Assembly (NCBI RefSeq): GCF_016019955.1
Contig: NZ_JAECRZ010000017.1
Coordinates: forward strand, 1-59,515
Origin: Thiosulfatihalobacter marinus
Lineage (GTDB): Bacteria > Pseudomonadota > Alphaproteobacteria > Rhodobacterales > Rhodobacteraceae
Direction of reading: 5' to 3'
DNA: 59,515 nucleotides
In this document: one piece after another, positions 49,169-58,556 of the stretch
Layout: every line of letters begins with the position of its first letter
How positions within the stretch are numbered: the first letter of the stretch is position 1
Program-made: the position numbers and the translations under genes
Notes under the pieces: model-generated
Seen by the model: the letters and a program-made list of their open reading frames with translations, nothing else
The model's database searches: none
Told to the model about the DNA's origin: nothing

Positions 49169-51859
49169 CTATTGCGCCGCCAGCGCCAGCGCGGCCGGCA
49201 ATGTCACCCGGAACGCTGCGCCGCCCTGACCCGGCAAATAACTGACATCGCCCCCAAGGCGTGCCATGATCTCGCGACAGATCGCCAGCCCCAGCCCGGC
49301 ACCGCTGGCGCGCTGTTCTCCCACCCGGGCGAATTTCTCGAAAATCACAGCCTGATCACGGTCCGAAATCCCGGCACCATTATCGATGAAGTCCACGATC
49401 AGCGCGCCCTCGGTACGGCCCACGGAAATCGTCAGCGCCGGGACCTCGGCATCACAGTATTTCTGCGCATTGCCGATCAGGTTGATGAACACCTGGCTCA
49501 GCCGGTCCAGATCGGTGGTCAGGCGCACGTGCTCCTGGGCACGGCGGCGCGACACTTTCAACCGGTCGGTTCCGGCCCCGGTCAGGGCAGTGGCCAGCGC
49601 ATGGTCCAGAACCTCTGCCAACTGCCCGGTCTGCACATTCAGATTGACCTGCCCGTTTTCCAGAACGCTGAGATCCAGCAGATCGTCCAGCAGCCGTGTC
49701 AGACGGATGGCTTCATCGTGAATGATCGAGGAATACTTGATCTTCTCCTCCGGACTCAGCCGCTCACTGTCGCGCAGGATCTCCGAAAACGCCCGGATCG
49801 AGGTCATCGGCGTGCGCAGCTCATGGCTGACCTGGCTGAGAAATGAATCCTTCTGTTCGGAAATCCGCGTCAGTTTCTCGTTGGCCTGGCGCAACTGGCG
49901 CGCGGTGCGGGCCTGCTCTTCGGACTTGGCCTCGAGCTGGCTGGAATATTCCATCATCTGGGCCGTCTCGTCGGCCACCGCCAACAGGTCTTCGACCGAG
50001 ACAGACGCGCCGCCCACGATTTGCCCGATCATCGCATGCGCCGTCGCGGCCCCCACCGATCCGGCCAGCGCGCGCTCCAGAACCTGGAGAAAATCCGGGC
50101 TTGGCTCGGGCAACAGCCCGGCCACCCCTTGCCGCCGCGCTTCGCGTTCAAACAACTGTTGCGCCTCGCGCGCACCCAGGATGCGCTGGGCCATCACCAT
50201 CAGGTCCTCGCTCTGACCCAGACTGCCGCTCCAGCTTTGCGGGTTCGAACTGTGCTCGTAGACATTGACGAACTGCGCGCCCTGCAACCGCTCGATCGGA
50301 GACGGGAAACCGATCAGCGACACCACGAAAAACACCAGCGTGTTCAACGCCATCGACCACAGGATCGCATGAACCAGCGGGTCCATCCCTTCGATCCCGA
50401 AAAACGCCTGCGGCCGCAGCCAGCCAAGGCCCAGCGGCCCCTCGGCCAGCAGCGCCGGAGACATCAACGTGCCGGCGCCGAAACTGGGCAGCAACAGCGC
50501 GTAGGCCCAGATCACGAACCCCACGGTCAGCCCGGCAAAAGCCCCCATCCGCGTGGCACCGCGCCAAAAGATGCCGCCCAAAAGCACCGGCAGGAACTGC
50601 GCCACGCCGGTGAACGAGATCAACCCGATCGACGCCAGCGCCGTGCCCCCCCCCGACAGCCGGTAGTATAGATAGCCAAGCGCCACCACGGCCCCGATCG
50701 AGATGCGCCGCGACAGCAGCACCACGTGGCGCACATCGCCCGAAACGCTGGCCCCGCCCCCCGAGGCGCTCAGCCAGATCGGCATGACAATATGGTTCGA
50801 CACCATGGTCGACAGCGCCAGCGCCGCCACGATCACCATGGATGTCGCGCTGGAAAATCCACCCAGGAACGACAGCATCGCCAGCCCGTTATTGCCGGTG
50901 GCCAGCGGCACGGTCAGCACAAAGAAATCCGGGTTGGATCCGGGCGGCATCAGGTCCAGCCCGACAACGGCAATAGGCACCACGAACAGGCTCATCACCA
51001 TCAGATAGCCCGGAAAGGCCCATGACGCGGTGCGCAGGTGGCTTTCATCCTCGTTTTCCACAACCATCACCTGGAACATGCGCGGCAGGCACACAAAGGC
51101 CGCCGCCGACAGAAAGATCAGCGCCGCCCAGCGATCACCCTGCATCTGCCAGCTGCCGATCTCGGAGGCGTCGATGCGCTGCAATATCTCGCCCACCCCG
51201 CCGCCGATGCCCCAGACCACGAACACGCCCACGGCCAGAAGCGCGAACAGCTTGACGATGGCTTCCACGGCGATCGCCATGACCACCCCGTGGTGGCGCT
51301 CGTTCACATCCAGGTTGCGGGTGCCGAAAATGATGGTGAACAACGCCAGCCCGGCCGCCACCAGAAGCGCGTTGCTTTCCGGGCTGTCCACCGGCAGCGC
51401 CGCCTCATATGCGTCCGAGAACACCGCGAAACTCACCGTTACGGATTGCAGCTGCAAGGCGATATAGGGCGTGGTGCCGATCACGGCGAGCACCGTCACC
51501 CCCACCGCCAGCAGGTTGGACTTGCCATAGCGCGACGAGATCAGGTCGGCGATCGAGGTGATCCGCTGGCTGCGCCCGATCCGCACCAGCTTGCGCAGAA
51601 CCCACCACCAGCCGATCATCACCAGCGTCGGGCCGATATAGATGGTCAGGTATTCCAGCCCTGACCGGGCCGCGTACCCCACCGCGCCATAGAACGTCCA
51701 GGCGGTGCTGTAGATCGACAGTGACAGCGTATAGACCCAGGGCGAACGCAGCCAGCCGCTGCGCCCGGCCATGGCGGCCCGCTCGGCGCCAAAGGCCACC
51801 AGGAACAGAAAGATCACATAGATCAGGCAGACCGCGATCAGAACGTTCAGCGTTCCCAT
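49169..51859 (-). CDS. Sensor histidine kinase with SLC5 solute-symporter domain (CbrA/CrbS-like)
   Basis: The 896-residue protein joins an SLC5 sodium:solute symporter domain of about 13 helices (1 to about 520), a STAC-type helical linker (about 550-640) and a histidine kinase: SQVSHELRTPMTSIRAFSEIL (phospho-His about 679), NLIGNAQKY, DNGAGI, FEKFARV and GAGLGLAICREI. CrbS-type kinases in Vibrio and Pseudomonas control acetyl-CoA synthetase and acetate use, consistent with acs at the right edge. The start 51859 overlaps the upstream small gene by one base (TGATG) with a GGAGGTGG site. Confidence 0.9.
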   Translation of the reverse strand: MGTLNVLIAVCLIYVIFLFLVAFGAERAAMAGRSGWLRSPWVYTLSLSIYSTAWTFYGAVGYAARSGLEYLTIYIGPTLVMIGWWWVLRKLVRIGRSQRITSIADLISSRYGKSNLLAVGVTVLAVIGTTPYIALQLQSVTVSFAVFSDAYEAALPVDSPESNALLVAAGLALFTIIFGTRNLDVNERHHGVVMAIAVEAIVKLFALLAVGVFVVWGIGGGVGEILQRIDASEIGSWQMQGDRWAALIFLSAAAFVCLPRMFQVMVVENEDESHLRTASWAFPGYLMVMSLFVVPIAVVGLDLMPPGSNPDFFVLTVPLATGNNGLAMLSFLGGFSSATSMVIVAALALSTMVSNHIVMPIWLSASGGGASVSGDVRHVVLLSRRISIGAVVALGYLYYRLSGGGTALASIGLISFTGVAQFLPVLLGGIFWRGATRMGAFAGLTVGFVIWAYALLLPSFGAGTLMSPALLAEGPLGLGWLRPQAFFGIEGMDPLVHAILWSMALNTLVFFVVSLIGFPSPIERLQGAQFVNVYEHSSNPQSWSGSLGQSEDLMVMAQRILGAREAQQLFEREARRQGVAGLLPEPSPDFLQVLERALAGSVGAATAHAMIGQIVGGASVSVEDLLAVADETAQMMEYSSQLEAKSEEQARTARQLRQANEKLTRISEQKDSFLSQVSHELRTPMTSIRAFSEILRDSERLSPEEKIKYSSIIHDEAIRLTRLLDDLLDLSVLENGQVNLNVQTGQLAEVLDHALATALTGAGTDRLKVSRRRAQEHVRLTTDLDRLSQVFINLIGNAQKYCDAEVPALTISVGRTEGALIVDFIDNGAGISDRDQAVIFEKFARVGEQRASGAGLGLAICREIMARLGGDVSYLPGQGGAAFRVTLPAALALAAQ

Positions 51860-52125
51860 CAGCCCACCTCCTGATCGTCGCCCGCATCCCCCCTGGCCAG
51901 GGCGCGTGTCAACAAGGCCGACGCCAGCACCAGCCCGGCCCAGACCACAAAGATAAAGATGATTGCCTTGGATGTCGCCACGCCGCCCTGGGCATCCGTG
52001 GGCCACAATAGCGGCACCATCCACAACAGGGCGCCCAGAACCGGCAGCATCCGGATCACGTCAACCAGCCGCCGGCGCCGATAGCTTTGCCGTTCCAGGA
52101 ACAGCGACTTGCGCCGCTCGTTCAC
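51859..52125 (-). CDS. Small membrane protein coupled to the symporter-kinase
   Basis: The 88-residue product has a basic N-terminus (NERRKSLFLERQSYRRRR) and two membrane helices (about 23-42 and 52-75). It resembles small subunits encoded with SLC5 symporters, and could assist the symporter domain of the kinase. It is coupled at both ends: ATGA with the response regulator and TGATG with the kinase. Confidence 0.75.
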   Translation of the reverse strand: MNERRKSLFLERQSYRRRRLVDVIRMLPVLGALLWMVPLLWPTDAQGGVATSKAIIFIFVVWAGLVLASALLTRALARGDAGDDQEVG

Positions 52126-52490
52126 CGCGGCACCAGATCGCGCACCGCCGCCAGAACCTCGGCATTGGAAAACGGCTTGGTCATGAACCGGCTGACCCCG
52201 GCGCGCTCGGCCATCTCGCGGTCCTTGACCTGGCCGCGCGCGGTCAGCATCAGCACCGGCAGATCGCGCGTCCCCGCCAGGTCGCGCAGTTCGCGCAGGA
52301 TGTCATAGCCGCTCTTGCCCGGCAGCATCACGTCCAGAATGATCAGATCGGGCTGGCGTGCCTGCACCACGTCCACGGCATCATGGCCGTTGGAATGCGT
52401 CGCAACGGCCCAGCCGTCGCGCGACAGAATGAAACTGATCGCCTCGATGATGTTCGGTTCGTCTTCAATCAGAAGAACGCTCTTCCCCAT
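52122..52490 (-). CDS. Single-domain response regulator
   Basis: The 122-residue protein is one receiver domain: SVLLIEDEPNIIEAI (acidic pocket), DLIILDVMLPGKSGYD (phospho-Asp about 54), MLTARGQ (Thr/Ser) and FMTKPFSNAEV (Lys). There is no output domain, so it signals by protein contact or phosphotransfer. GGGGAG precedes the ATG. Upstream gene of the kinase operon. Confidence 0.9.
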   Translation of the reverse strand: MGKSVLLIEDEPNIIEAISFILSRDGWAVATHSNGHDAVDVVQARQPDLIILDVMLPGKSGYDILRELRDLAGTRDLPVLMLTARGQVKDREMAERAGVSRFMTKPFSNAEVLAAVRDLVPR

Positions 52491-52566
52491 GCATTCTCCC
52501 CTGTCTTTCCGCCCTTTGCGGGCGACGTTCCCCGCAACCTTACCCACAGGAAACAAAATTCCAAGC

Positions 52567-53868
52567 TCAAATGCCCTTTGCCAGCAACGAAGGCTCCCGC
52601 CGGCCCGCGCATTCGCGGCTGGGACAGACCCGGCAGGTAGACCCCACTTCGCGCGCGCCGCCCTCGGCGCCCGCCACCGGAACAATCAGCATATAGCTGT
52701 GATACAACGGATCCATATTGACCTCGAGCGGCCCCACCGCTTCGGTCACGGCATAACATTCGAACTGGCGCGCGTCCCGCCCGGTCACGGTGACACGCTG
52801 GCACAGCGGGCGCATCGGGCGGGCCAGCGCCTGGAACAACGGCCATTTCGGACAGGCCGCGGAAAACCGGGGCAGCGGGAAGCCCTCGATCGGCTTGCGC
52901 AACATCAGCGTCCCGGACCCGTCGCACATCACCAGCCCCAGCGGCGCCGGCAGCAATTCATCCGACAACACCGCCAGCCGCCGGAACACCGCCGTCAGCG
53001 GCGCCCCGGTCTCGCGCGCCAGGCGTACCGGGTCGGCCTCTTTCCCGGCCAGCGCCGCGCGCATGTCCGACAGCGGCAGCAACCCCGCGTCATGGCGCAG
53101 CTGACGCAAGGCGGTTTCGGCAAGATCGCGCGACGCGCTGGAGGTCAGCTCGGGCTGGGCCTCGACAAAGGCCCGCAGCGCCGCGTCCGGCGCGCCTTCC
53201 AGCGCGTCGAACCGGAACTTGTGCGCCGCCATCATTGCCTCAACCTCTTCCAGCGGCAGCGTCAGGCTGGCGCCCGCATCCCCGGCCCCGTCCAGATAGG
53301 CCACCAGCTGCTGCGAACTTTCGGCCAGCCGCTGGCTGTCCTCGTTCAGGTTGCGGTGAAACCGGTTGCGCCATTCCGGTTCGATTTCCCGGGTATCGGC
53401 CAGGATCCCGGCGGTCGATCGGATTGCGGTAACGATGGTCAGCATCTCATGCATCGACGTGGCCAGGTGCGGATCGTGGGTCAGACGGTCGGTCAGCGTG
53501 GCCGCCGTGCGCTCCAGGCTGCCAAGGCGGCGATGCTGCTCGCCGATCAGCGCCGCCCAGCCCGGAAACCGTCCGGCGAACTCGTCGATCCGGTCCAGTT
53601 CCTGACTGGTCGCGGCGCTGTCGGCAGCCGCTTCGCGCAGCGTCGCGATCAGCGCCGCCTCGGCCCCCTCGCTCAGCAGCGATGGCTCCACATCCAGTAC
53701 CTGGGCAATGTCGACAAGCAGTTTGCCGCCGATTCTGCGCCGGTTATGCTCGATCAGATTGAGGTATGAGGCCGATATCCCGACCTCACGCGCAAGCTCG
53801 GCCTGACGCATCCCGGCCATCACCCGGCGCTCGCGGATCCGGCTGCCTGTCAAAGTGTCGCGGGCCAT
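52567..53868 (-). CDS. XRE-family short-chain acyl regulator (ScfR/RamB type)
   Basis: The 433-residue protein has an N-terminal XRE helix-turn-helix (MRQAELAREVGISASYLNLIEHNRRRI, about 19-45) and the long DUF2083-type C-terminal part ending CRVCPSRECAGRREPSLL, which marks the RamB/short-chain fatty acyl regulator family that controls acetate and propionate genes. No HExxH peptidase motif is seen. ATG 53868 has AAGGAA 6 nt upstream; the earlier in-frame TTG is not preferred. Divergent from the ABC operon with repeats at 53937-53989. Confidence 0.88.
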   Translation of the reverse strand: MARDTLTGSRIRERRVMAGMRQAELAREVGISASYLNLIEHNRRRIGGKLLVDIAQVLDVEPSLLSEGAEAALIATLREAAADSAATSQELDRIDEFAGRFPGWAALIGEQHRRLGSLERTAATLTDRLTHDPHLATSMHEMLTIVTAIRSTAGILADTREIEPEWRNRFHRNLNEDSQRLAESSQQLVAYLDGAGDAGASLTLPLEEVEAMMAAHKFRFDALEGAPDAALRAFVEAQPELTSSASRDLAETALRQLRHDAGLLPLSDMRAALAGKEADPVRLARETGAPLTAVFRRLAVLSDELLPAPLGLVMCDGSGTLMLRKPIEGFPLPRFSAACPKWPLFQALARPMRPLCQRVTVTGRDARQFECYAVTEAVGPLEVNMDPLYHSYMLIVPVAGAEGGAREVGSTCRVCPSRECAGRREPSLLAKGI

Positions 53869-53936
53869 GGGCAATTCCTTGGGTTTTCAACGGCTTTCTG
53901 CGCCGCCGAAAAATTTCTTTACAACACATACGATAC

Positions 53937-53989
53937 TGTTGCGAATTACTTTACAAAAAAATTGTTGCTTTGAAAGCAGTTGTTGCGAA
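53937..53989. promoter_or_regulatory. TGTTGCGAA direct repeats and GCTTT-G-AAAGC palindrome before the ABC operon
   Basis: TGTTGCGAA occurs at 53937-53945 and 53981-53989, 44 nt apart. Between them lies GCTTT-G-AAAGC (53967-53977). The second repeat overlaps a candidate -35 (TTGCGA, 53983-53988) with GATAAT (54007-54012) 18 nt on. Likely sites for the divergent ScfR-type regulator; inferred. Confidence 0.55.
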
Positions 53990-54084
53990 ATTTTCCGTTC
54001 CCCCACGATAATGATTTTGCACAAATGTGCGCAGTGCGTGGGTTTGAGGAGACCCGTGCACGTTTCACCAAACGGGAGGATTAC

Positions 54085-55443
54085 ATGTCCAAATCGAATT
54101 TCACGCGTCGTGGTGTGCTGAAAACCGGTGCCGTCGCCGGTGCCGGCGTCGCACTGCCGACCATTTTCACCGCTCAATCCGCGTCTGCTTCCGGCTACAC
54201 CAACGAACCGACCGGCAGCAACGTGACCCTGGGTTTCAACGTGCCCCAGACCGGCCCCTATGCCGACGAAGGCAATGACGAACTGCTCGCGCAGCAGCTT
54301 GCGGTCGAGCACCTGAACGGGATGGGCGACGGCGGCTGCCTGAACACCTTCACCTCGAAGGCACTCAAGGGCAACGGCATCCTGGGCAAGAAGGTCGACT
54401 TCGTGACCGGCGACACCCAGACCAAATCGGACGCCGCGCGCGCATCGGCCAAGACGATGATCGAAAAAGACGGCGCCATCATGATCAACGGCGGCTCGTC
54501 CTCGGGTGTTGCCGTGGCCGTTCAGGGCCTCTGCCAGGAAGCGGGCGTGATCTTCATGGCCGGCCTGACCCACTCCAACGACACCACCGGCAAGGACCGC
54601 AAGGCCAATGGCTTCCGCCATTTCTTCAACGCCTACATGTCCGCCGCCGCGCTGGCCCCGGTGCTGGCCAAGGAACTGGGCGCCGACCGTCGCGCCTATC
54701 ACCTGACCGCCGACTACACCTGGGGCTGGACCCAGGAGGAATCGATCGTTGCCTCGACCGAGGCCATGGGCTGGGAAACCGTGAACGCGGTGAAAACGCC
54801 GCTGGCATCGACTGACTTCTCGTCCTACATCGCGCCCGTGCTGAACTCTGGCGCCGATGTGCTGGTGCTCAACCACTATGGCGGCAACATGGTCAACTCG
54901 CTGACCAACGCGGTGCAGTTCGGACTTCTGGACAAGCTCGTGAACGGCAAGGACTTCAAGATCGTCGTGCCGCTCTATTCGGAACTGATGGCCGCCGGTG
55001 CGGGCGAGAACATCAAGGGCGTGCTGGGCTCGATGAACTACAACTGGCAGCTGGACAACGAAGGCTCCAGGGCATTCGTCAAGTCCTTCGGCGAGAAATA
55101 CGGCAAGCCGCCGTCCAACTCGGCCCAGACCTGCTATGCGCAGGTTCTGCTTTATGCCGATGCCTGCGAGCGCGCCGGCACGTTCAACCCCTGTGGCGTG
55201 GTCGAGGCCCTGGAAGGCTTCGAGTTTGACGGGCTGGGCAACGGCTCGACCCTGTATCGCGCAGAGGACCACCAGTGCTTCAAGGACGTTCTGGTTGTGC
55301 GCGGCGCGCAGAACCCGACCAACCAGTACGACACGCTGGAAATCGTCGAAGTCACCCCGGCCGCGCAGGTTACGTATCCTCCGAACCACCCGATGTTCGG
55401 CGGCGACGAAGCCTCGCTGGGCGAGTGCAACAAAGGCGCCTGA
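54085..55443 (+). CDS. Tat-exported substrate-binding protein of a Liv-type ABC transporter
   Basis: The 452-residue product has a twin-arginine signal (SNFTRRGVLKTGAVAGAGVA, cut near SASA) and the type I periplasmic binding fold of the branched-chain amino-acid/amide family: VTLGFNVPQTGPYADEG, then INGGSSSGVAVAVQGLC, and LNSGADVLVLNHYGG. Ligand unknown. The neighbouring regulator and acs suggest a short-chain acid or amide. It is the first gene of the five-gene operon; AACGGGAGG precedes the ATG. Confidence 0.85.
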   Translation: MSKSNFTRRGVLKTGAVAGAGVALPTIFTAQSASASGYTNEPTGSNVTLGFNVPQTGPYADEGNDELLAQQLAVEHLNGMGDGGCLNTFTSKALKGNGILGKKVDFVTGDTQTKSDAARASAKTMIEKDGAIMINGGSSSGVAVAVQGLCQEAGVIFMAGLTHSNDTTGKDRKANGFRHFFNAYMSAAALAPVLAKELGADRRAYHLTADYTWGWTQEESIVASTEAMGWETVNAVKTPLASTDFSSYIAPVLNSGADVLVLNHYGGNMVNSLTNAVQFGLLDKLVNGKDFKIVVPLYSELMAAGAGENIKGVLGSMNYNWQLDNEGSRAFVKSFGEKYGKPPSNSAQTCYAQVLLYADACERAGTFNPCGVVEALEGFEFDGLGNGSTLYRAEDHQCFKDVLVVRGAQNPTNQYDTLEIVEVTPAAQVTYPPNHPMFGGDEASLGECNKGA

Positions 55444-55460
55444 TCTCAGTGCACCAATCA

Positions 55461-55486
55461 GCCGACCGCGCCCGCGCGCGGTCGGC
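55461..55486 (+). other. Stable hairpin between binding protein and permease genes
   Basis: GCCGACCGCG (55461-55470) pairs perfectly with CGCGGTCGGC (55477-55486) around a 6-nt loop, with no T-run. Such stems usually protect the binding-protein mRNA and lower expression of downstream permease genes. Confidence 0.6.
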
Positions 55487-55546
55487 CCCGCGACGCCCGA
55501 GGGAGGTTTCCCCGGTCTCGCTCCTTAAACGTGACAGGTGGGAATT

Positions 55547-56569
55547 ATGGACGCGATCCTCCTTCAGATTCTGAACGGGCTCGACAAGGGCTCTGCCTAT
55601 GCGCTGATTGCGCTTGGGCTTACTCTCATTTTCGGCACGCTCGGCGTGGTGAACTTCGCGCATGGCGCGCTGTTCATGCTGGGCGCCTTTTGTGCCGTAA
55701 CCCTTTCGAAGTTGCTGCAACTGAGCTTTGTGACCATCGACGCAACCAAGAAGGACTTCCTCGGCAATCCGCTGAAGGTCGAAACGCCTTATGTCGAGGC
55801 CTGGTTCGGTCCCGAGATCGGGGCCTCGATCATCGACTGGGCCGTCCCGCTGTCCATCCTGCTGGCCATTCCGGTCATGATCGCCGTTGGCCTGATCATG
55901 GAACGCGGCCTGATCAAGCATTTTTACAAGCGCGAACACGCCGACCAGATCCTCGTGACTTTCGGCCTGGCCATCGTGCTTCAGGAAGTGATCAAATATT
56001 ACTTCGGCGCCAACCCGATCCAGACCCCGCCGCCCGACGCCCTGACCGGCGTGGCCAACCTGGGCGCCTGGTTCGGATTTGACCTGCCCTATCCGATCTG
56101 GCGGATCGTTTATTTCAGCTTTGCCGCGCTGGTCATCTTCGGGGTGTTTGCGTTCTTGCAATTCACCACCTTCGGCATGGTCGTGCGCGCCGGCATGGCG
56201 GATCGCGAAACCGTCGGCCTGCTGGGCATCAATATCGACCGCCGCTTTACCATCATGTTCGCCATAGCCGCCGCCGTGGCGGGGCTGGCGGGTGTGATGT
56301 ACGCGCCGATCAACCCGCCAAACTACCACATGGGCATGGACTTTCTCGTCCTCAGCTTCGTCGTGGTGGTCGTGGGCGGCATGGGCAGCCTGCCCGGCGC
56401 CGTCGCCGCGGGGTTCCTGCTGGGTATTCTGGAAAGCTTTGCCTCTACCACCTGGGCAACCACCACGATCCCCGGCATCAACCAGATCATCATCTACGTT
56501 GTCGCCATCATCGTGCTTCTCACCCGCCCCCGCGGGCTGATGGGCCGCAAAGGCGTGATGGAGGACTAG
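55547..56569 (+). CDS. Liv-type ABC permease, LivH-like
   Basis: The 340-residue inner-membrane permease has ILNGLDKGSAYALIALGLTLIFGTLGVVNFAHGALFMLGA at the N-terminus and the coupling region GMVVRAGMADRETVGLLGI. An extra-long first periplasmic loop (about 50-90) distinguishes it from typical LivH (about 300 residues). The ATG at 55547 follows AGGTGGG; the GTG three codons earlier lies in the ribosome-binding site. Confidence 0.88.
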   Translation: MDAILLQILNGLDKGSAYALIALGLTLIFGTLGVVNFAHGALFMLGAFCAVTLSKLLQLSFVTIDATKKDFLGNPLKVETPYVEAWFGPEIGASIIDWAVPLSILLAIPVMIAVGLIMERGLIKHFYKREHADQILVTFGLAIVLQEVIKYYFGANPIQTPPPDALTGVANLGAWFGFDLPYPIWRIVYFSFAALVIFGVFAFLQFTTFGMVVRAGMADRETVGLLGINIDRRFTIMFAIAAAVAGLAGVMYAPINPPNYHMGMDFLVLSFVVVVVGGMGSLPGAVAAGFLLGILESFASTTWATTTIPGINQIIIYVVAIIVLLTRPRGLMGRKGVMED

Positions 56570-56572
56570 GAT

Positions 56573-57775
56573 ATGCTTGGACTGAACAACAAAAAAGACT
56601 TCACCCTTCTTCTGGTCGTGGCGGCCCTGACGCTTCTGGCACCGTTTGTCCTCAACCCCTTCCCCAGCGACAGCGCCATGGCGCAGTTCAACGCGGGCTA
56701 TCCCGATCTGATGCAGCGTTTCGTGATCTTCGGGATCTTCGCGGTCGGGTTCAACATCCTCTTCGGCCTGACCGGATACCTGTCCTTCGGTCACGCCGCC
56801 TTCCTGGGCGTGGGTTCCTATGCCTCGGTGTGGATGTTCAAGCTGCTAAGCTACAACATCGTGCCCGCCATTCTTCTGGCGGTGGTCATGGCCTCGATCT
56901 TTGCGTTGCTGATCGGCTATGTCAGCCTGCGGCGCTCGGGGATCTACTTCTCGATCCTGACCCTGGCTTTCGCGCAGATGTCCTTTGCGCTGGCCTATTC
57001 GGTCCTGTCGAACCCCAAGTTCAACCTGACCAACGGGGAAACCGGCCTTCAGGTCTATGCCAATGATCCCCAGGTCTTCCACCGTGCGGGCCTGCCGGAC
57101 GTGCCGCATCTGTTCGGTCTCTCGATGCGTTCCACCTATACGATGGATGTCGGGGCGTGGAGCTTTAGCTTCAATGTCGGCTACTATATCAGCGCCATTG
57201 TCCTGCTCCTGGTGTTCTACCTCGCCATCCGCATCTTCCGGTCGCCGTTCGGCATGATGCTGCGCGCGATCAAGTCGAACCAGACCCGGATGAGCTATAC
57301 CGGCCTGAACCCGCGTCCCTATACGCTGGCCGCCTTCGTGATCTCGGGGGCCTATGCCGGCCTGGCCGGTGGCCTCATGGCCGCGATGGACCCGCTGGCG
57401 GGTGCGGAGCGGATGCAGTGGACAGCCTCGGGCGAAGTGGTCCTGATGACCATCCTGGGCGGTACCGGCACGCTGATCGGCCCGATCCTGGGCGCGGGCT
57501 TCATCAAGTATTTCGAGAATATCTTCTCGAAGATCAACGATACCGTGCTGCATCAGTGGTTCGCCTTCATGCCGGATGGCATGGAAGATTTCATGGTGTT
57601 CGTGATCAAGCCTTTCGTCGGCAAGGGCTGGAACCTGACGCTTGGCATCATGTTCATGCTTGTCGTGATCTTCCTGCCCGGCGGGCTTGTCGAAGGCGGA
57701 CAGCGCCTGGGCAAATGGATCAAGAACCGTGGCAAGTCCAAGGACTCGCCTGCAAAAACCGAACCGGCAGAATAA
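56573..57775 (+). CDS. Liv-type ABC permease, LivM-like
   Basis: The 400-residue permease has [22 protein letters not shown] (family motif), [20 protein letters not shown] and the coupling loop [22 protein letters not shown]. An extended periplasmic loop (about 145-200) and a long basic C-terminus are present. It follows the LivH-like stop by 3 nt. Confidence 0.88.
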   Translation: MLGLNNKKDFTLLLVVAALTLLAPFVLNPFPSDSAMAQFNAGYPDLMQRFVIFGIFAVGFNILFGLTGYLSFGHAAFLGVGSYASVWMFKLLSYNIVPAILLAVVMASIFALLIGYVSLRRSGIYFSILTLAFAQMSFALAYSVLSNPKFNLTNGETGLQVYANDPQVFHRAGLPDVPHLFGLSMRSTYTMDVGAWSFSFNVGYYISAIVLLLVFYLAIRIFRSPFGMMLRAIKSNQTRMSYTGLNPRPYTLAAFVISGAYAGLAGGLMAAMDPLAGAERMQWTASGEVVLMTILGGTGTLIGPILGAGFIKYFENIFSKINDTVLHQWFAFMPDGMEDFMVFVIKPFVGKGWNLTLGIMFMLVVIFLPGGLVEGGQRLGKWIKNRGKSKDSPAKTEPAE

Positions 57776-57788
57776 GGAGACCTGAGAG

Positions 57789-58544
57789 ATGGGAATTCTC
57801 GAAGTCAAAGATGTTGGCAAACGGTTCGGCGGCCTGCAAGCCCTGAGCGACGTTAATCTCAGCGTGAAGGAAAATTCGGTTCACGCGATCATCGGCCCCA
57901 ACGGGGCCGGGAAATCCACCCTGCTGAACTGCCTCGTGGGCAAGCTTATTCCCGATACCGGCTCTGTCATGTTCGACGGGCAGTCGGTGCTGGGGCGTGT
58001 CCCGCACGAGATCAACCAGATGGGCATTTCCCGCGTGTTCCAGACCCCCGAAATCTTCGGGGATCTGACGGTGCTGGAAAACATGATGATCCCCTGTTTC
58101 GCCAAGCGCGACGGCCATTTCCGCATGCACGCGGTCAGGAACATGATGGCCGACCGCGAGATCGTGGAAAAGGCCGAAGCCATGCTGGTGGACATGAACA
58201 TGGCAGACAAGAAGGGCATGCATTCGGCTTCGATGTCGCGCGGCGACAAGCGACGGCTGGAGATCGGCATGTGCCTGGCCCAGGAACCGCGCCTGCTTTT
58301 GCTGGACGAACCCACCGCCGGCATGGCGCGGGCGGATACCAACAACACCATCGACCTGCTCAAACAGATCAGCGACGAGCGCGAAATCACCATCGCGATC
58401 ATCGAACACGACATGCATGTGGTGTTCTCGCTGGCCAACCGGATCACCGTTCTGGCCCAGGGCACGCCCCTGGTCGAGGACAACCCGGAAAACATCCGCG
58501 GCAACCCCAAGGTGCGCGAAGCGTATCTTGGCGAAACGGCATAA
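57789..58544 (+). CDS. Liv-type ABC ATPase, LivG-like
   Basis: The 251-residue ATPase has Walker A GPNGAGKST, signature MSRGDKRRLEIGMCLA (altered from the usual LSGGQ), Walker B LLLLDEPTAG, and the H-loop IIEHDMHVV. AAGGAG precedes the ATG. Works as a heterodimer with the next gene product. Confidence 0.9.
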   Translation: MGILEVKDVGKRFGGLQALSDVNLSVKENSVHAIIGPNGAGKSTLLNCLVGKLIPDTGSVMFDGQSVLGRVPHEINQMGISRVFQTPEIFGDLTVLENMMIPCFAKRDGHFRMHAVRNMMADREIVEKAEAMLVDMNMADKKGMHSASMSRGDKRRLEIGMCLAQEPRLLLLDEPTAGMARADTNNTIDLLKQISDEREITIAIIEHDMHVVFSLANRITVLAQGTPLVEDNPENIRGNPKVREAYLGETA

Positions 58545-58556
58545 GGAGAGACCCAG

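Noticed and set aside
52567..53868. Metallopeptidase (IrrE-like) activity in the ScfR/RamB-type regulator
   Set aside because: No HExxH motif is found in the translated sequence.
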